DNA of 64,000 nt. It comes from Mitsuaria chitosanitabida ATCC BAA-476 = NBRC 102408 (GTDB lineage: Bacteria > Pseudomonadota > Gammaproteobacteria > Burkholderiales > Burkholderiaceae_C). Under the pieces are notes generated by a model that ran no database searches, had not been told where the DNA came from, and was given only the letters and a program-made list of their open reading frames with translations. The position numbers were made by a program, and so were the translations under genes. Location: the NCBI RefSeq assembly GCF_001598255.1, contig NZ_BCYP01000013.1:86416-150415 (forward strand). The letters run 5' to 3'. Below, in pieces: positions 33,224 through 45,917 of the stretch; position 1 is the first letter of the stretch, and every line of letters starts with the position of its first letter.

Positions 33224-35461
33224 TCAGGCGAAGTCGACGTGCTTGCCGAAGGGCATCTCGCGGAGCCGGACCCCAGTGGCCGCGAAGATCGCGTTGGCCA
33301 GCGCCGGCGCGGCCGGGGGCACCGGGGGCTCCCCGGCCCCACGCACCTTGCTGCCGCGCTCCAACCCGCGCACGACGATCTCCGGGCATTGATGCAGCCC
33401 CATGCCCTGGTAGGCGTGGAAATTGGATTGCTGCGCACGACCGTCCGCGTAGGTGATCTCGCAGTTCATGGCATGCCCCAATCCCCAGATGACGCCGCCC
33501 TTGACCTGGTTGTCGAAGTTGACCGGGTCGACGACCTTGCCGACATCCAGCGCGACCCAGACCTTGACGATCCTGAGCCCGCGCGGCGTCCGCTCGACCT
33601 CGACCACCTGCGCGCACGGCACGCCGAAGGACTCGACGAACGCCACCCCGCGGCCGCGCCCCTTCTCCGGCCTCGCGCCCTGCCAGGCCGACATCTCGCC
33701 GACAGCCTCCAGGACGCCGCGCGCGACCGGTTCACGTGTCAATCGCAAGCGCTCCAGCAGCGGATCGGCACCGGCGGCATGGATCAGCTCGTCCAGGAAG
33801 CCATCGGCGAAGAAGCCCGCGGACGAGGCGCCGACGGAGCGCCATGAGCTGGTCGGCGCGAGCTCCGGCACACGGTAGGCGCGCATCCGGAAATGCGGCA
33901 GCGCATAGGGGAGATTCCAGGCGCCAGCGGCGATCTGGCCATCCGGGCCGGGGACCGACTGTCCGACGCGGCCCATCTGCGAGGCGCTGGCCGACACGGA
34001 CGCGATGTCGAGCGACAGCGCGTCGACCTGTCCGTCCTTCACGCGGCCGCGCGCGCGGCTCATGCTGATCTGGCGCGGAAAGTCCTGCGCGAAGTCCTCT
34101 TCCCGGCTGAAGGTCAGCTGGATGGGCACGCCCGGCATCTGCCGCGCGATCTCGGCGGCCAGCGTGATGTTCTCGAACTCGAGTCGATGACCGAAGCTGC
34201 CGCCGCAGTACTGGTTGTGCAGATGGACGGCCTCGACCGGGAGCCCCGTGATCTTCGCGACCTTCTCCTGGGCGAAGCGAGGGGCCTGTGAGCTGACCCA
34301 GACATCGACGCGGTCCGGCTTCATCTGGACGACCGCGGACAGCGGCTCCAGCGGCGCGTGCGCGAGATAGGGCGCCTTGTAGGTCGCGCTGAGCGCCGAG
34401 GCGTCCAGCGCGGCATCGACGTCGCCGTCGTTCCGCCACTGCTTGTCGAGCCGCTCCGGCACGAAGGACTCGGCCACGGCGCGCCAGTGGTCGGCCTGTT
34501 CGGCGGGGTAGGGGGCCGGGCCCCAGTCGGCCTTGATGGCCAGCGCGGCCTGGAAGGCGCGCCAGGTGTTGTCGGCGATGACCGCGACACCGTGGGTCAC
34601 CGGCACGATCTGCTTCACGCCACGCATCGCCTTGGCGTCGGTGGCGTCGTAGGAGAGGACGGGCCCGCGACGCGGGTTCAGCTTCACCGCGGCGTGCAGC
34701 ATCCCGTCCAGCCGAAGATCGATGCCGAACTTCAGCGCGCCCGTCGACTTCGGGACGATGTCCAGGCGCGGCATGGGCCGCCCGATCAGCTTCCACTCGG
34801 ACGGGTCTCGCAAGCGCGGGTCCTGAACCGGCGCGATGCGGCCGGCGTCCTGGGCGAGGGCGGTGTACGCGATCCTCCGGCCGTCGGGCAGGACCACCGC
34901 CCCGTGATCCGTCTTGAGCTGGGCGACGGGAATGCCGGTCTGCCTGGCGGCGGCGGCCTTCAGCGTCTCCCTGGCCACCGCGCCCGCCAGGCGCAGCTTG
35001 TGGAAGCTGTCCGGCACGCTGCTGGAGCCACCGGTGATCTGGAGCCCCATCACCTTGAACAGCGCACCCATCACCCCGCGTACGGCCTCCGCCGAGGTGC
35101 CGGTGTCGGTCGAGAGGAACGGGGCCTGCTCCTCGGCGATGGCGGTGTTGAAGTAGGCCGCGCTCGGCGGCCCGGTCTCGACGGTGAACTGTCCCCAGGC
35201 CAGGTCCATCTCCTCGGCGATCAGGGCGGCCTGCATGGACCGCGCGCCCTGGCCCAGGTCAGTGTGCGGCGCGATCAGCGTGACACCGGTACGGTCGACC
35301 TTGACCCAGGGATTGAAGATCGCGCTGCCGTCCGGCGCGCCGTCGAGCAGCGGATTGGCGGGCGTTCGACGGACCAGATAGGTGCCGAAGACCACGCCGC
35401 CCGCGATGGCCGCCGAGCCCACGAGGAACGCGCGACGCGCGATACGACCCGCGCGGCTCAC
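33224..35461 (-). CDS. Molybdenum hydroxylase large subunit (IorB/xanthine dehydrogenase family)
   Basis: A 745-residue molybdopterin-binding subunit of the isoquinoline-1-oxidoreductase-like branch. The N-terminus has [15 protein letters not shown], a twin-arginine-like membrane export signal. Moco-binding motifs include [47 protein letters not shown] and the catalytic Glu of [17 protein letters not shown]. The start is GTG 35459-35461, overlapping the stop of the small subunit as GTGA. The oxidised substrate is unknown: aldehyde or N-heterocycle are typical. No cytochrome c subunit gene follows, although many such operons have one. Confidence 0.9.
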   Translation of the reverse strand: MSRAGRIARRAFLVGSAAIAGGVVFGTYLVRRTPANPLLDGAPDGSAIFNPWVKVDRTGVTLIAPHTDLGQGARSMQAALIAEEMDLAWGQFTVETGPPSAAYFNTAIAEEQAPFLSTDTGTSAEAVRGVMGALFKVMGLQITGGSSSVPDSFHKLRLAGAVARETLKAAAARQTGIPVAQLKTDHGAVVLPDGRRIAYTALAQDAGRIAPVQDPRLRDPSEWKLIGRPMPRLDIVPKSTGALKFGIDLRLDGMLHAAVKLNPRRGPVLSYDATDAKAMRGVKQIVPVTHGVAVIADNTWRAFQAALAIKADWGPAPYPAEQADHWRAVAESFVPERLDKQWRNDGDVDAALDASALSATYKAPYLAHAPLEPLSAVVQMKPDRVDVWVSSQAPRFAQEKVAKITGLPVEAVHLHNQYCGGSFGHRLEFENITLAAEIARQMPGVPIQLTFSREEDFAQDFPRQISMSRARGRVKDGQVDALSLDIASVSASASQMGRVGQSVPGPDGQIAAGAWNLPYALPHFRMRAYRVPELAPTSSWRSVGASSAGFFADGFLDELIHAAGADPLLERLRLTREPVARGVLEAVGEMSAWQGARPEKGRGRGVAFVESFGVPCAQVVEVERTPRGLRIVKVWVALDVGKVVDPVNFDNQVKGGVIWGLGHAMNCEITYADGRAQQSNFHAYQGMGLHQCPEIVVRGLERGSKVRGAGEPPVPPAAPALANAIFAATGVRLREMPFGKHVDFA

Positions 35462-35922
35462 GTCGCCGCTCCGGAGAGGAGGCGCGAGGCGGCCTTCACC
35501 GCCTCACGGATCCGGGGATAGGTGCCGCAGCGGCACAGGTTGGCCGACATGGCCGAATCGATGTCGGCATCGGACGGGGACGGATTGGCCGCGAGCAAGG
35601 CCGCGGCGGTCATGATCTGCCCCGACTGGCAGTAGCCGCATTGCGCCACCTGATGCTCGATCCAGGCGCGCTGGACGACGTGGAGCGCGCCCGGCGCGCC
35701 CAATCCCTCGATGGTCGTCACGGTACCCTGGACCTGGCCCACGGGCAGGGAGCAGGCACGGACAGGGACGCCGTCGATGTGGACCGTGCAGGCGCCGCAG
35801 ACGGCGATGCCGCAACCGTACTTGGGGCCGGTGATGTCGAGCTCGTCGCGCAGGACCCAGAGCAAGGGCATCTCGGGTTCGACGTCCAGCTCGTGGTCCT
35901 TGCCGTTCACGTTGAGTCGCAT
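35458..35922 (-). CDS. Molybdenum hydroxylase 2Fe-2S subunit (IorA-type)
   Basis: A 154-residue iron-sulfur subunit with two 2Fe-2S clusters. The plant-type ferredoxin set is [17 protein letters not shown] ... RAC, and the C-terminal four-helix set is [10 protein letters not shown] ... [14 protein letters not shown] 35922 follows AAGGAG. It is first in the two-gene operon and passes electrons from the Moco subunit to an unknown acceptor. Since it lacks an export signal, it would travel folded with the Tat-signal partner (family knowledge plus inference). Confidence 0.93.
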   Translation of the reverse strand: MRLNVNGKDHELDVEPEMPLLWVLRDELDITGPKYGCGIAVCGACTVHIDGVPVRACSLPVGQVQGTVTTIEGLGAPGALHVVQRAWIEHQVAQCGYCQSGQIMTAAALLAANPSPSDADIDSAMSANLCRCGTYPRIREAVKAASRLLSGAAT

Positions 35923-36160
35923 GAGGTTCTCCTTGCCCCGGACTCTAAGCCCAGCGATCGCGAACCGTGGTTTCCGGACAGTCAAGCCGAGTCAGGACCC
36001 GCATCCTCTCCCTTGTGGAAGCCACCCCCACGCTCCGCCGGCTCACCCCTAGATCGCACGTTGAGGGCGTCGATCCCGCCGCATAAGTTGGCACTCGAGC
36101 GACGCGCGGTGCCCGGATCCCTCGGGCCATTCGCTGGCATCGCTTGCAAGGGAGACTGCA

Positions 36161-37357
36161 ATGAATGAGACCAAAGTTGGCCTGGCCAATCCGTATGCCG
36201 TCGCGGAACTCGCGCTCGGCCGCAGCGTGCGATGGAAGGCGATCGCCGACCGCGATGCCTTCGTCAAGAAGACGCTCGGGGCCTCCGTCGAGGAGCTGTC
36301 CGCGCCCGTCGCCGGCAACCTCCTCGTGAGCGGCCTGGCCGACACCCAGGGCGCGCTCGCGGGCCTCCAGGAGATGAAGACGGAACAGCGGGTCAAGGCC
36401 GTCGGCCAGCTCGCCAAGGCCGGCCCCATGCAGGCCATGCTCACGAAGTTGTCGCCCGATGCGCTGTCGCGCGTGGTGGGCGCGCTTGCCGGCGGTGACA
36501 AGTCGCCCCAGGCCGGGAAGGGGCCCGAAGCCCCGGGCTACACGCCTCCCGGCGCCGTCTGGGCCGACCCGGGTGATTTCTTCGAGGAGGCCGCCGAGTA
36601 CTTCGACCCCGTCCAGGGCGCGCTCGGCGATTGCTACCTGATTTCCGCGCTGTCGGCGGTCGCGTGGTCGCGTCCCTACCTGATCATGCAGCGCACCCGG
36701 GCCACCGGCGCCGCGACCACCGCCTTCGTCGATCGCATCGACTTCTATTCCGGCGGCCTCAAGACCATGGAGGTCTCCGAGCGGGTCCCGCTCGTCAACA
36801 GCACCAACGCCTGGATCTACGCCCGGTCCTCCGAGGCCGGCGAGATCTGGCCCGCGGTCTACGAGAAGGCCTTCGCCAAGTGGAAGACCAACGACACCAC
36901 CGACGAGCCCAACTACGGGCCGATCGCCGGCGGCTGGCCGGTTCAGGCCACGACGGAGCTGACGAACCTCACGGGCGTCACCAAGACCTGCTCGGCGCTC
37001 AGCGAGGACGACATCTGGACCGCCGTTCGCTCCAACTGCCTCTCGTACCGCACCTTCAATCCGATGACCGCGTGGACCTTCTGCCAGACGCCGTCACCGG
37101 TGGACTACGGCGGCACCGGCATCGTCGGCTATCACGCGTACACCATCCTGGGCTGGGCTTACGTCAACAACACCAAGTACATCGTGCTGCGCAACCCGTG
37201 GGGTTACAACGGCGCCGTCATCAACAGCCTGCCCGGGAACTGGGCCGCTTACGACCAGAGCTTCTGGCGCTCCGTGCCCCTGAACGCCGGGGGGGTGTTC
37301 GCCATTCCGGCGGCCACCTTCAAGAAGTACTACTGGCAGTTCGGCTGGGCGAGCTGA
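36161..37357 (+). CDS. Calpain-family (C2) cysteine protease
   Basis: A 398-residue protein whose residues about 130-398 are a C2 peptidase domain. Catalytic residues are in place: Cys158 in VQGALGDCYLISALS, His325 in GYHAYTILGW and Asn345 in LRNPWGYNGA. The first 120 residues are helical and Ala/Leu-rich with no signal peptide and no known domain. C2 enzymes are mainly eukaryotic but scattered in bacteria. Without C2-like or EF-hand regions, calcium control is unlikely. The substrate may be cytoplasmic, or the protein may leave by a non-classical route. ATG 36161 follows AGGGAGA, and a strong hairpin follows the stop codon. Confidence 0.88.
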   Translation: MNETKVGLANPYAVAELALGRSVRWKAIADRDAFVKKTLGASVEELSAPVAGNLLVSGLADTQGALAGLQEMKTEQRVKAVGQLAKAGPMQAMLTKLSPDALSRVVGALAGGDKSPQAGKGPEAPGYTPPGAVWADPGDFFEEAAEYFDPVQGALGDCYLISALSAVAWSRPYLIMQRTRATGAATTAFVDRIDFYSGGLKTMEVSERVPLVNSTNAWIYARSSEAGEIWPAVYEKAFAKWKTNDTTDEPNYGPIAGGWPVQATTELTNLTGVTKTCSALSEDDIWTAVRSNCLSYRTFNPMTAWTFCQTPSPVDYGGTGIVGYHAYTILGWAYVNNTKYIVLRNPWGYNGAVINSLPGNWAAYDQSFWRSVPLNAGGVFAIPAATFKKYYWQFGWAS

Positions 37358-37361
37358 AATG

Positions 37362-37402
37362 AAGTCCGGGCCAGTCGCTGTGAGGCGAACTGGCCCGGAC
37401 TT
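37362..37402 (+). terminator. Terminator-like hairpin after the calpain gene
   Basis: A perfect 14-bp inverted repeat (37362-37375 with 37389-37402) can extend inward by TCGC/GCGA. It is followed by ATTC rather than a T-run. It starts 5 bp after the stop codon. The convergent MBL gene ends 85 bp on. Confidence 0.65.
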
Positions 37403-37487
37403 ATTCGGGGGAGGGCCTACGACGTCGCCGGGCGCGCAATCACCATCGACGTGCTCTTCGAGTCTTGGGGTCCGACAAGCCCAAGCA

Positions 37488-38456
37488 TCAATGAGTCGCC
37501 GCCGCCTCGTAATTCACCGGGACCCACTCGAACGTATCGGCGACCCGTCGAAAGTGGCCGACGCCGGGGAATGAGAGGTGCGCCGCGGCGATGAGGTAGC
37601 GGTTCTCGGCGGCGGACTTCAGCACACTGGATCGCGAGACGCGCGCCGCGGCGCCATCGGTGTCGTACTTCACCGTGACGTCCGGATGCGGCAGCTGCAA
37701 GGCCGCGACATGAATCAGGTCGCCGATCACCAGCAGCGTCTGGTCCTGACTCGTGATCGCGTAGCTCAGATGGCCTGGCGTATGCCCAGGCGACGTGACC
37801 GCCGCGATGCCATCCCCGATGGGCCCCGCGCCCGTGATGACCTGGAGCCGTCCCGCCGCCTTGTAGGGCGCGATCGACGCCACGGCCGCATCGAAGAAGC
37901 TGGCGAGGAACGCCGGCGCCCGGGCCTTGGCGGCACTTGAGCTCCAGTAGTCGACATCGACCTTGGAAGCGCGAACCACCGCATTGGGAAACACCGCCCG
38001 GCCGTTGCTCGCGAGACCGCCCACGTGATCCTTGTGCAGATGCGTGATCAGCACCAGGTCCACCTGTTCAGGCGAGTACCCGGCGGCCTTGATCTGCTGG
38101 ACGACCTGCCCGCAGCAGTCGCCGTACAGGGCGCCCGCGCCCGCATCCACCAGGATCAGCTTCTTGCCCGTGTTGATCAGGAAGGCGTTGATCGATCCGA
38201 CAGGCGGCTTGCCGAGAAAGTCATGCTCGAGCGCCTGGTCGATCTGCGCCTCGCTGGCCCCCACCATGACGGAGTCGACAGGGAAGGGATGGGTCCCGTC
38301 CGACAGCGCCGTGACGTCCAACTGGCCGACCTTGAATCGATAGAAGCCCGGGGGCGGGACCGTCGATACGTCAGCCGCGGCCATGGCTGTGCTGCAGGCG
38401 AGGGCGGCCAGCAGTGATGCGGCCAGGCGTCGGGCGAAGGGAGTGGCGAGATGCAT
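37488..38456 (-). CDS. Periplasmic MBL-fold metallo-hydrolase
   Basis: A 322-residue metallo-beta-lactamase-fold protein with signal peptide (RRLAASLLAALACSTAMA). The metal site THLHKDHVGG (HxHxDH), then SPGHTPGHLSYAI and the Asp of VIGDLIHVAAL complete the dizinc ligands; a late AAAHLSFPGVGHF supplies the last His. This resembles exported quorum-quenching lactonase-like/PNGM-like MBL proteins; the substrate is unknown. ATG 38454-38456. It is divergent from the sensor kinase gene. Confidence 0.85.
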   Translation of the reverse strand: MHLATPFARRLAASLLAALACSTAMAAADVSTVPPPGFYRFKVGQLDVTALSDGTHPFPVDSVMVGASEAQIDQALEHDFLGKPPVGSINAFLINTGKKLILVDAGAGALYGDCCGQVVQQIKAAGYSPEQVDLVLITHLHKDHVGGLASNGRAVFPNAVVRASKVDVDYWSSSAAKARAPAFLASFFDAAVASIAPYKAAGRLQVITGAGPIGDGIAAVTSPGHTPGHLSYAITSQDQTLLVIGDLIHVAALQLPHPDVTVKYDTDGAAARVSRSSVLKSAAENRYLIAAAHLSFPGVGHFRRVADTFEWVPVNYEAAATH

Positions 38457-38801
38457 GAACGCTTCCGGAGCGGGGTGGAGCGAGAGATCGTGGCCGGACC
38501 GGCTGGGCAGGAACAGCCCCAAAGGGATGAAGGAGCGGCCTACCGAGGGGGCCGACCGTCTCGCCCTGTCTGACCACGCGCCCGGCATCCCGGCGCGCAT
38601 CGTCGCGACGGCGGGTTGGGAATCTCTCCATTTCGGACTAGGTCTTTCTGATGAGCGGCGGCACTCTCCCCTTGGACATTCGCGCCCCGAGGAAGCTGCG
38701 GACACTTTCGGTCTACGTCGCCAAGCTCCCCCGACCACCGTCGCCCGCCGCGCGCTCGATCGCTCATCCGCCGGATCGCACGAGGCATCGGCGCGCCTTC
38801 A
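38457..38801. other. 345-bp divergent intergenic region
   Basis: This is the promoter region for the MBL gene (minus) and the sensor kinase gene (plus). The only relatively AT-rich stretch is 38617-38650, a likely promoter zone. I see no clear operator or RNA gene. Confidence 0.4.
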
Positions 38802-41800
38802 ATGAACTGCCTGACCCTCAAGCTTCCTGCTGCCACTTCGCCTCGGCGATTCGTGGCGTGGCGGCCATGGCGGTGGCTGGCGCCGCGACTCCTTGCGATC
38901 TGGTGGCTCGCCGCGGGAGCGGCGCCCATGCCCCCCGCGCTGGCGGAGTTCAAGCACGAGTCGTGGGCCATTGAACGGGGCGCGCCGAGCCGAATCAACT
39001 CGATCACCCAGACCAGAGATGGCTTCCTGTGGATCGGAAGCGTCGAAGGGCTGTTCCAGTTCGACGGCGTGAGCTTCGAGCCCATCCGCATGGGCGGGGC
39101 CTCCCCGCAGCGGCTGGTGGTCTCCAGCCTTCAGGCCGCGCGGGCCGGCGATCTCTGGGTCGGATTGGCGCGAGGGCGGGGCGTGGCCGTCTACCGCGAT
39201 GGCCGGCTGGACGACGCGCGAATGCCGCATCCCTCGCGCGAGGTCACCGACATCGAGGAGGACGCCGAGGGCGGCGTCTGGGTGGCGCGCGGGGGCCGCA
39301 GCACGCAGGTGCTGGCGCGGTTCTTTCAAGGCCACTGGCAGGAGTTCGGACCCGAGAGTGGCCTGCCCGAGCAGCCCGCCTGGAACTTGCACGTCGCGCG
39401 CGACGGGACGATCTGGGTCGTGCTCTCCCACGCCTTGGCCTATCGACGCCCGGGCGAGCCGCGTTTCCAGTTGAGCGGGGAGGGCGTCGGACCTCGCGCG
39501 AGCCTGACCGAGGACGCCGCGGGCCACCTCTGGATCTCCGATGCCAAGGGCATGCGGATGGTCGGCGGAGCGATGGAAGGTCTGCCGCATTTCGCGCATC
39601 CCACACCGACTGGCGGGACCCGGATGCTGTTTGATCGGCAAGGTGATCTCTGGACGACGACCTGGAACAGCGGCGTGCGGCGGATCCGCGCGCCGGATCC
39701 GCGCCCTGCCGCGGGCGAGGCCACCTCGCGCGCGGTCGCGTCGTTCAACGCCAGCGCGGGACTGACCTCCGACCAGACCCGCGCGCTGTTCCAGGATCGC
39801 GAAGGCAACCTCTGGATCGGCACCGAGCTCGGCCTGGACCAGCTTCGATCGGCCCCTGTCGTCGTCGACCCCGACCTCCCGCGCAACTCGCCCACGAGCT
39901 ATCGCATGGCGGCCGCGGACGACGGCGCGGTCTACGTGGCCGATGCCCAGTCGCTTCACGCGATCCTGCCTGGACAGGCGCCGCGGCAGGTCCTGGCGAA
40001 CCAGACGCCGGCCGAGGCGCTCTGCGCGGCGAAGGCGGGGGGCGTGTGGCTGGTCCTGGGCGATCGTGTCCTGCGCTTCGACGCCGGCGTTGTGGAGCGC
40101 CGTGCGAAGCCCGTCGGGACGATGGCTTATGGCTGCGCCGAGGACCGCGAGGGCCGGCTGTGGATGCCCGCGCTGGACCGGGGCTTGTACTGGTTCCGAG
40201 GCGCCTGGCAACGATGGGATGAGCCGGTCCCGTCGCCGTCGCTGCCGGCCAATATCACCCTGGACGCGAATGGCCGCGCGGTCGTCCTGTTCCGCGAGCG
40301 GCCTCCTCCAGGCGTGCTGCCGTTCATGGCACTGGACGCGACGCAGTCCAAGGCGGGTGGCATCGAGGGGCTCCTCGCGACGGACGGCGGCATCGTGGTG
40401 AGCGGCAGTCAAGGCATGGCCCTGCAAGGCGACCCGGCCGCGGCGCTGCTGTCGGAGGCGGTCGCCCCCTGGGCCTCGTCGCTCAACGGATTGGCGCAGA
40501 CGGCGCAGGGCGAGACCTGGGCGATCGGCGACGCGGGCATCGTGCAACTGAAGTCGGGTGATCTGGCGCGGGCCCTGCGGGGTGGGGGCGATCCGCCTCA
40601 TCGCGTGCTCGGATTCCAGGACGGACTGAACAGCTTCGTGCAGAAGGCCCCGGGTGCGCAGGTCGCCGTGGGAGGCGACGGGCGCGTGTGGTTCCTGACC
40701 CGGCGAAATGTCGTCCGAATCGCTCCCGAGGCGCTGGCCCCCAATCCGGTGCCGCCGCCGGTCGTCGTGCGCGCGATCGAGGTCAACGGTCGGCCGATCG
40801 TGCTCGGCGCCCATGTCGAGCTTCCCGCGGGCACGACCACGGCTCAGGTCGCCTACACCGCGCTCAGCCTGACGGTGCCGGGGCGGGTGCGCTTCAGCCA
40901 TCGCCTGCTCGGGGCCGACGATGCCTGGTCCGCGTCGACGCCGCAGCGTCAGATCGTGTTGTCCGATCTCCGGCCGGGCGACTACCGGTTCGAAGTCCGC
41001 GCCAGCAACAACGATGGCTTGTGGAGCGAGCTGCCCGCCACGGTCGCCATCACGATCCCGGCCACCTTCACCCAGACTCTGGGGTTCAAGCTCGGTGTCG
41101 CTCTCGCCGTGATGGTGCTCATCGGCGTCGTCTCGATCCTGCGAATGCGACAGGTCCTGGCCCGCATCCGCGATCGGGATGCCGAGCGCCTGCGCGAACG
41201 GGAGCGCATCTCGAGAGACATGCACGACACGCTGCTGCAGAGTGTGCAGGGGCTGCTTCTGCACTTCCAGTCGGTGGCCGATCGGTGGCGACCGGATGCG
41301 CGGATTCAGCAGGAGCTGAACAAGGTCGTGGAGCGTGCCCAGTCCGTCCTGAGCGACAGCCGCGACCGGCTTCAAGGTCTGCGACGCGCGGGCGCCGGCC
41401 ACGGCGATCTGGAGCAGGCGACGAGGCGCCTCATCCAGGACCACCCGTTTGCACCGACGACCTTGGTCACGGTGGAGAGCAAGGGGCCCGCCAGAAGCCT
41501 GCGTCCCGGGGTCTTCGACGAGCTGCTGCACATCGTGGGGGAAGCGCTCTTCAACGCCGCGCAGCATGCGCACGCCACCGAGGTTGGCGTCCACCTGGAC
41601 CATGGCCGCCGTTGGCTGACCGTCGAGATTCGGGACAACGGGGTTGGCCTGGACGCCGTGAAGCTGGCTCAGGCGTTGGCGTCCGGGCACTTCGGGATGC
41701 GGAGCATGGTCGAACGGGCGCGGCAGATCGGCGCGGACATCGAGTTCGATCGGCATGGGGAATCGGGAACCCGCGTGGCGCTTCGCATCAAGGCCGCGAT

Positions 41801-41900
41801 CGCCTATGCGGTGCAGGTGGACGGCGGCCGGTCCGTCGCGCCGTCCGACCACGGGAAAAAGGGGATCGAACGCACCGATGAGCGGCCCCGACCGTCGTGA
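38802..41900 (+). CDS. Propeller-type sensor histidine kinase
   Basis: A 1032-residue membrane sensor. A signal/anchor helix (about 27-45) precedes a periplasmic two-component-regulator propeller with blades of the form DGFLWIGSVEGLFQFDG, DLWVGLARGRGVAVYRDG and GNLWIGTELGLDQL. A Y_Y_Y domain follows (about 640-755, FRFEVRASNNDGLWSE-like), then one transmembrane helix (about 762-782). The cytoplasmic kinase has HisKA_3 with phospho-acceptor His808 in SRDMHDTLLQSVQG, and an HATPase_c domain (EALFNAAQHA, DNGVGLD, GHFGMRSMVERA). It should phosphorylate a NarL/LuxR-type regulator, but none lies next to it. The ligand is probably a sugar polymer or other extracellular cue (inference). Confidence 0.9.
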   Translation: MNCLTLKLPAATSPRRFVAWRPWRWLAPRLLAIWWLAAGAAPMPPALAEFKHESWAIERGAPSRINSITQTRDGFLWIGSVEGLFQFDGVSFEPIRMGGASPQRLVVSSLQAARAGDLWVGLARGRGVAVYRDGRLDDARMPHPSREVTDIEEDAEGGVWVARGGRSTQVLARFFQGHWQEFGPESGLPEQPAWNLHVARDGTIWVVLSHALAYRRPGEPRFQLSGEGVGPRASLTEDAAGHLWISDAKGMRMVGGAMEGLPHFAHPTPTGGTRMLFDRQGDLWTTTWNSGVRRIRAPDPRPAAGEATSRAVASFNASAGLTSDQTRALFQDREGNLWIGTELGLDQLRSAPVVVDPDLPRNSPTSYRMAAADDGAVYVADAQSLHAILPGQAPRQVLANQTPAEALCAAKAGGVWLVLGDRVLRFDAGVVERRAKPVGTMAYGCAEDREGRLWMPALDRGLYWFRGAWQRWDEPVPSPSLPANITLDANGRAVVLFRERPPPGVLPFMALDATQSKAGGIEGLLATDGGIVVSGSQGMALQGDPAAALLSEAVAPWASSLNGLAQTAQGETWAIGDAGIVQLKSGDLARALRGGGDPPHRVLGFQDGLNSFVQKAPGAQVAVGGDGRVWFLTRRNVVRIAPEALAPNPVPPPVVVRAIEVNGRPIVLGAHVELPAGTTTAQVAYTALSLTVPGRVRFSHRLLGADDAWSASTPQRQIVLSDLRPGDYRFEVRASNNDGLWSELPATVAITIPATFTQTLGFKLGVALAVMVLIGVVSILRMRQVLARIRDRDAERLRERERISRDMHDTLLQSVQGLLLHFQSVADRWRPDARIQQELNKVVERAQSVLSDSRDRLQGLRRAGAGHGDLEQATRRLIQDHPFAPTTLVTVESKGPARSLRPGVFDELLHIVGEALFNAAQHAHATEVGVHLDHGRRWLTVEIRDNGVGLDAVKLAQALASGHFGMRSMVERARQIGADIEFDRHGESGTRVALRIKAAIAYAVQVDGGRSVAPSDHGKKGIERTDERPRPS

Positions 41901-42074
41901 GCACCTCCGCGATCCAGGGCACACGGCAGGAAAACCTTCCTCATTTCGAGTGGATGCTTGTCGCCGCGCGGGACTGATCCGAATCGGTCGCGCCGCCGTA
42001 GAGAGGGCACAACCCGATGAAGGATCCGCCGGTCGGACTTGGCCAGCTTGGCGGACTCGCTCGATCAAACACGC

Positions 42075-42674
42075 ATGACCTCCCTTGACACGCCGGATCG
42101 AGCCTCTCGCTCGCCATTTCGGCCAAAGCGACTTCTCATCGCGCTCGCTCAGTTCTGTGTGTTCCAGGCGGCCTGGTTCGCCTGCGTGCTCGGGGCGGCG
42201 CACGATCAGGCGATGTGGGGCGTCGCGGCGGCCGCTGGGGTCGTGCTCGTCAATCTGGTCCTGAGCGATCGGCGTGCCGAGGTGCTGATGCTGACCGCTC
42301 TGGCCGTCCTCATCGGCTTGGCCTGGGACACCTGGATGCTGCGCGCGGGCTGGGTGCGCTATGCCGCGCCCGGATCTCTGCCTCAATGGGCGCCGGTGTG
42401 GATCCTTGCGCTATGGGCCTTGTTCGCGACCTTGCTGAGGGGGCCGCTGTCCTGGTTGCACGGGCGGCCACTCGTCGCGGCCGCGCTGGGCGCGGTGGGC
42501 GGGCCGATGTCGTATCTGGCCGCGGTGCGGCTTGGGGCGGGCCAGTTCTCCGACACGCCGCTTGCCATGGCCGTTCTGGCGGTCGGCTGGGCGGTCATGA
42601 CGCCGATGCTGACGGAGGCGGCGCGGCTGCTGGGGTCGCGACGCAGCGCGCAGCGGCGTTCATCCGCTGGCTGA
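42075..42674 (+). CDS. DUF2878 membrane protein
   Basis: A 199-residue inner membrane protein with about five or six helices. It fits the DUF2878 family: FCVFQAAWFACVLGAAH, VLIGLAWDTWMLRAGWVRY, PVWILALWALFATLL and GAVGGPMSYLAAVRLGAG. Function unknown. ATG 42075 is chosen; the ribosome site is weak. It lies 174 bp after the sensor kinase on the same strand. Confidence 0.75.
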   Translation: MTSLDTPDRASRSPFRPKRLLIALAQFCVFQAAWFACVLGAAHDQAMWGVAAAAGVVLVNLVLSDRRAEVLMLTALAVLIGLAWDTWMLRAGWVRYAAPGSLPQWAPVWILALWALFATLLRGPLSWLHGRPLVAAALGAVGGPMSYLAAVRLGAGQFSDTPLAMAVLAVGWAVMTPMLTEAARLLGSRRSAQRRSSAG

Positions 42675-42873
42675 GGAGGTCAAGTGCGCGGCGAGGTCCT
42701 CCGCGACACAACGGCCGGTCCAGGAGCTTGAGCGGGTGACCCTTCAGGTACAGAAGGCTTCGAGCGTTTGCTGGCTGCGAAGGTGTTTCGTACATGGCGT
42801 CCGATGGGGAGCCCGGGAGCGTCGCCTGCTACGCATCCCGTGGACCTTCCCTTCATCGACCGACGAGGACCCC

Positions 42874-45306
<2,433 letters not shown>

Positions 45307-45365
45307 GCGCACGTCGGCCGACCCTCGTGAGGCCGACCGCCGCGTGACCGTGGCGCCGGCCTCGC

Positions 45366-45401
45366 GATGACCCCGAGCCTCGTTCGCGAGCTCGGGGCAT
45401 C
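45366..45401. terminator. Hairpin between katE and the convergent haemerythrin gene
   Basis: GATG-a-CCCCGAGC (45366-45378) pairs with GCTCGGGGCATC (45390-45401), with one bulged A. It is GC-rich with no T-run, lying just before the stop codon of the convergent gene, so it could serve both strands. Confidence 0.45.
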
Positions 45402-45407
45402 GGGGGC

Positions 45408-45917
45408 TCAATGGCGCTGCTGCTCCGCCATCAGTTCCTCCTTGCGCTGGCGCAGGCGCTCGCCCATCTCGACCAGGTCCAGGCGCGACTGCTTCGCCTT
45501 GGGGAACATCTCGTTCTGTTCCTCCTTGACGTGGTGCTTGACCCATTCACCCATGACGGTGACCTTGGCGTCGTAGTCCTCGCCACCGGGCTCGACATCC
45601 CGCACGGCGGCGATCAGGTCCTTGATGCTCTGGTGCTCGACGCGGGCCTCGGGCACGAGTTCCTTGTCCTTGAGCGCGGCCTGGACCTCGGGATAGAGGA
45701 TCTCTTCTTCGATCTGCGCGTGGACCGTGAGTTCCAGACAGATCTGGGCGACCAGATCGCGCTTGCGGGACGTGCTGCGCGCCTTCTCGAATTGGTCGAA
45801 CAACTCGCTGACCTTCTTGTGGTCCGCGCGCAGCAGCGCGATCGCGTCGGGGGTCTTGCTCGAGGCGCGGCGGGCGGTCGTCTTGCGGGCCGCGGTGCTG
45901 GTGGTCGTGCTGGGCAT
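45408..45917 (-). CDS. Haemerythrin-like (HHE) protein
   Basis: A 169-residue protein with a basic Thr/Ala/Arg-rich N-terminal tail (1-22) and an HHE cation-binding four-helix domain: LLRADHKKVSELFDQFE, ELTVHAQIEEEILYPEVQ, EARVEHQSIKDLI, EWVKHHVKEEQNEMFPKA. The His/Glu set fits a di-iron site. Such proteins (DUF1059/HHE type) buffer oxygen, iron or NO stress. ATG 45917 follows AGGAG. Its position beside katE supports a stress role. The tail resembles that of katE. Confidence 0.85.
   Translation of the reverse strand: MPSTTTSTAARKTTARRASSKTPDAIALLRADHKKVSELFDQFEKARSTSRKRDLVAQICLELTVHAQIEEEILYPEVQAALKDKELVPEARVEHQSIKDLIAAVRDVEPGGEDYDAKVTVMGEWVKHHVKEEQNEMFPKAKQSRLDLVEMGERLRQRKEELMAEQQRH

Noticed and set aside
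38799..42386. A 1195-codon open frame antisense to the sensor kinase gene
   Set aside because: The + strand protein has clear kinase, propeller and ATPase motifs. The antisense frame is Arg/Gly/His/Gln-rich without any motif, a usual shadow in GC-rich DNA.
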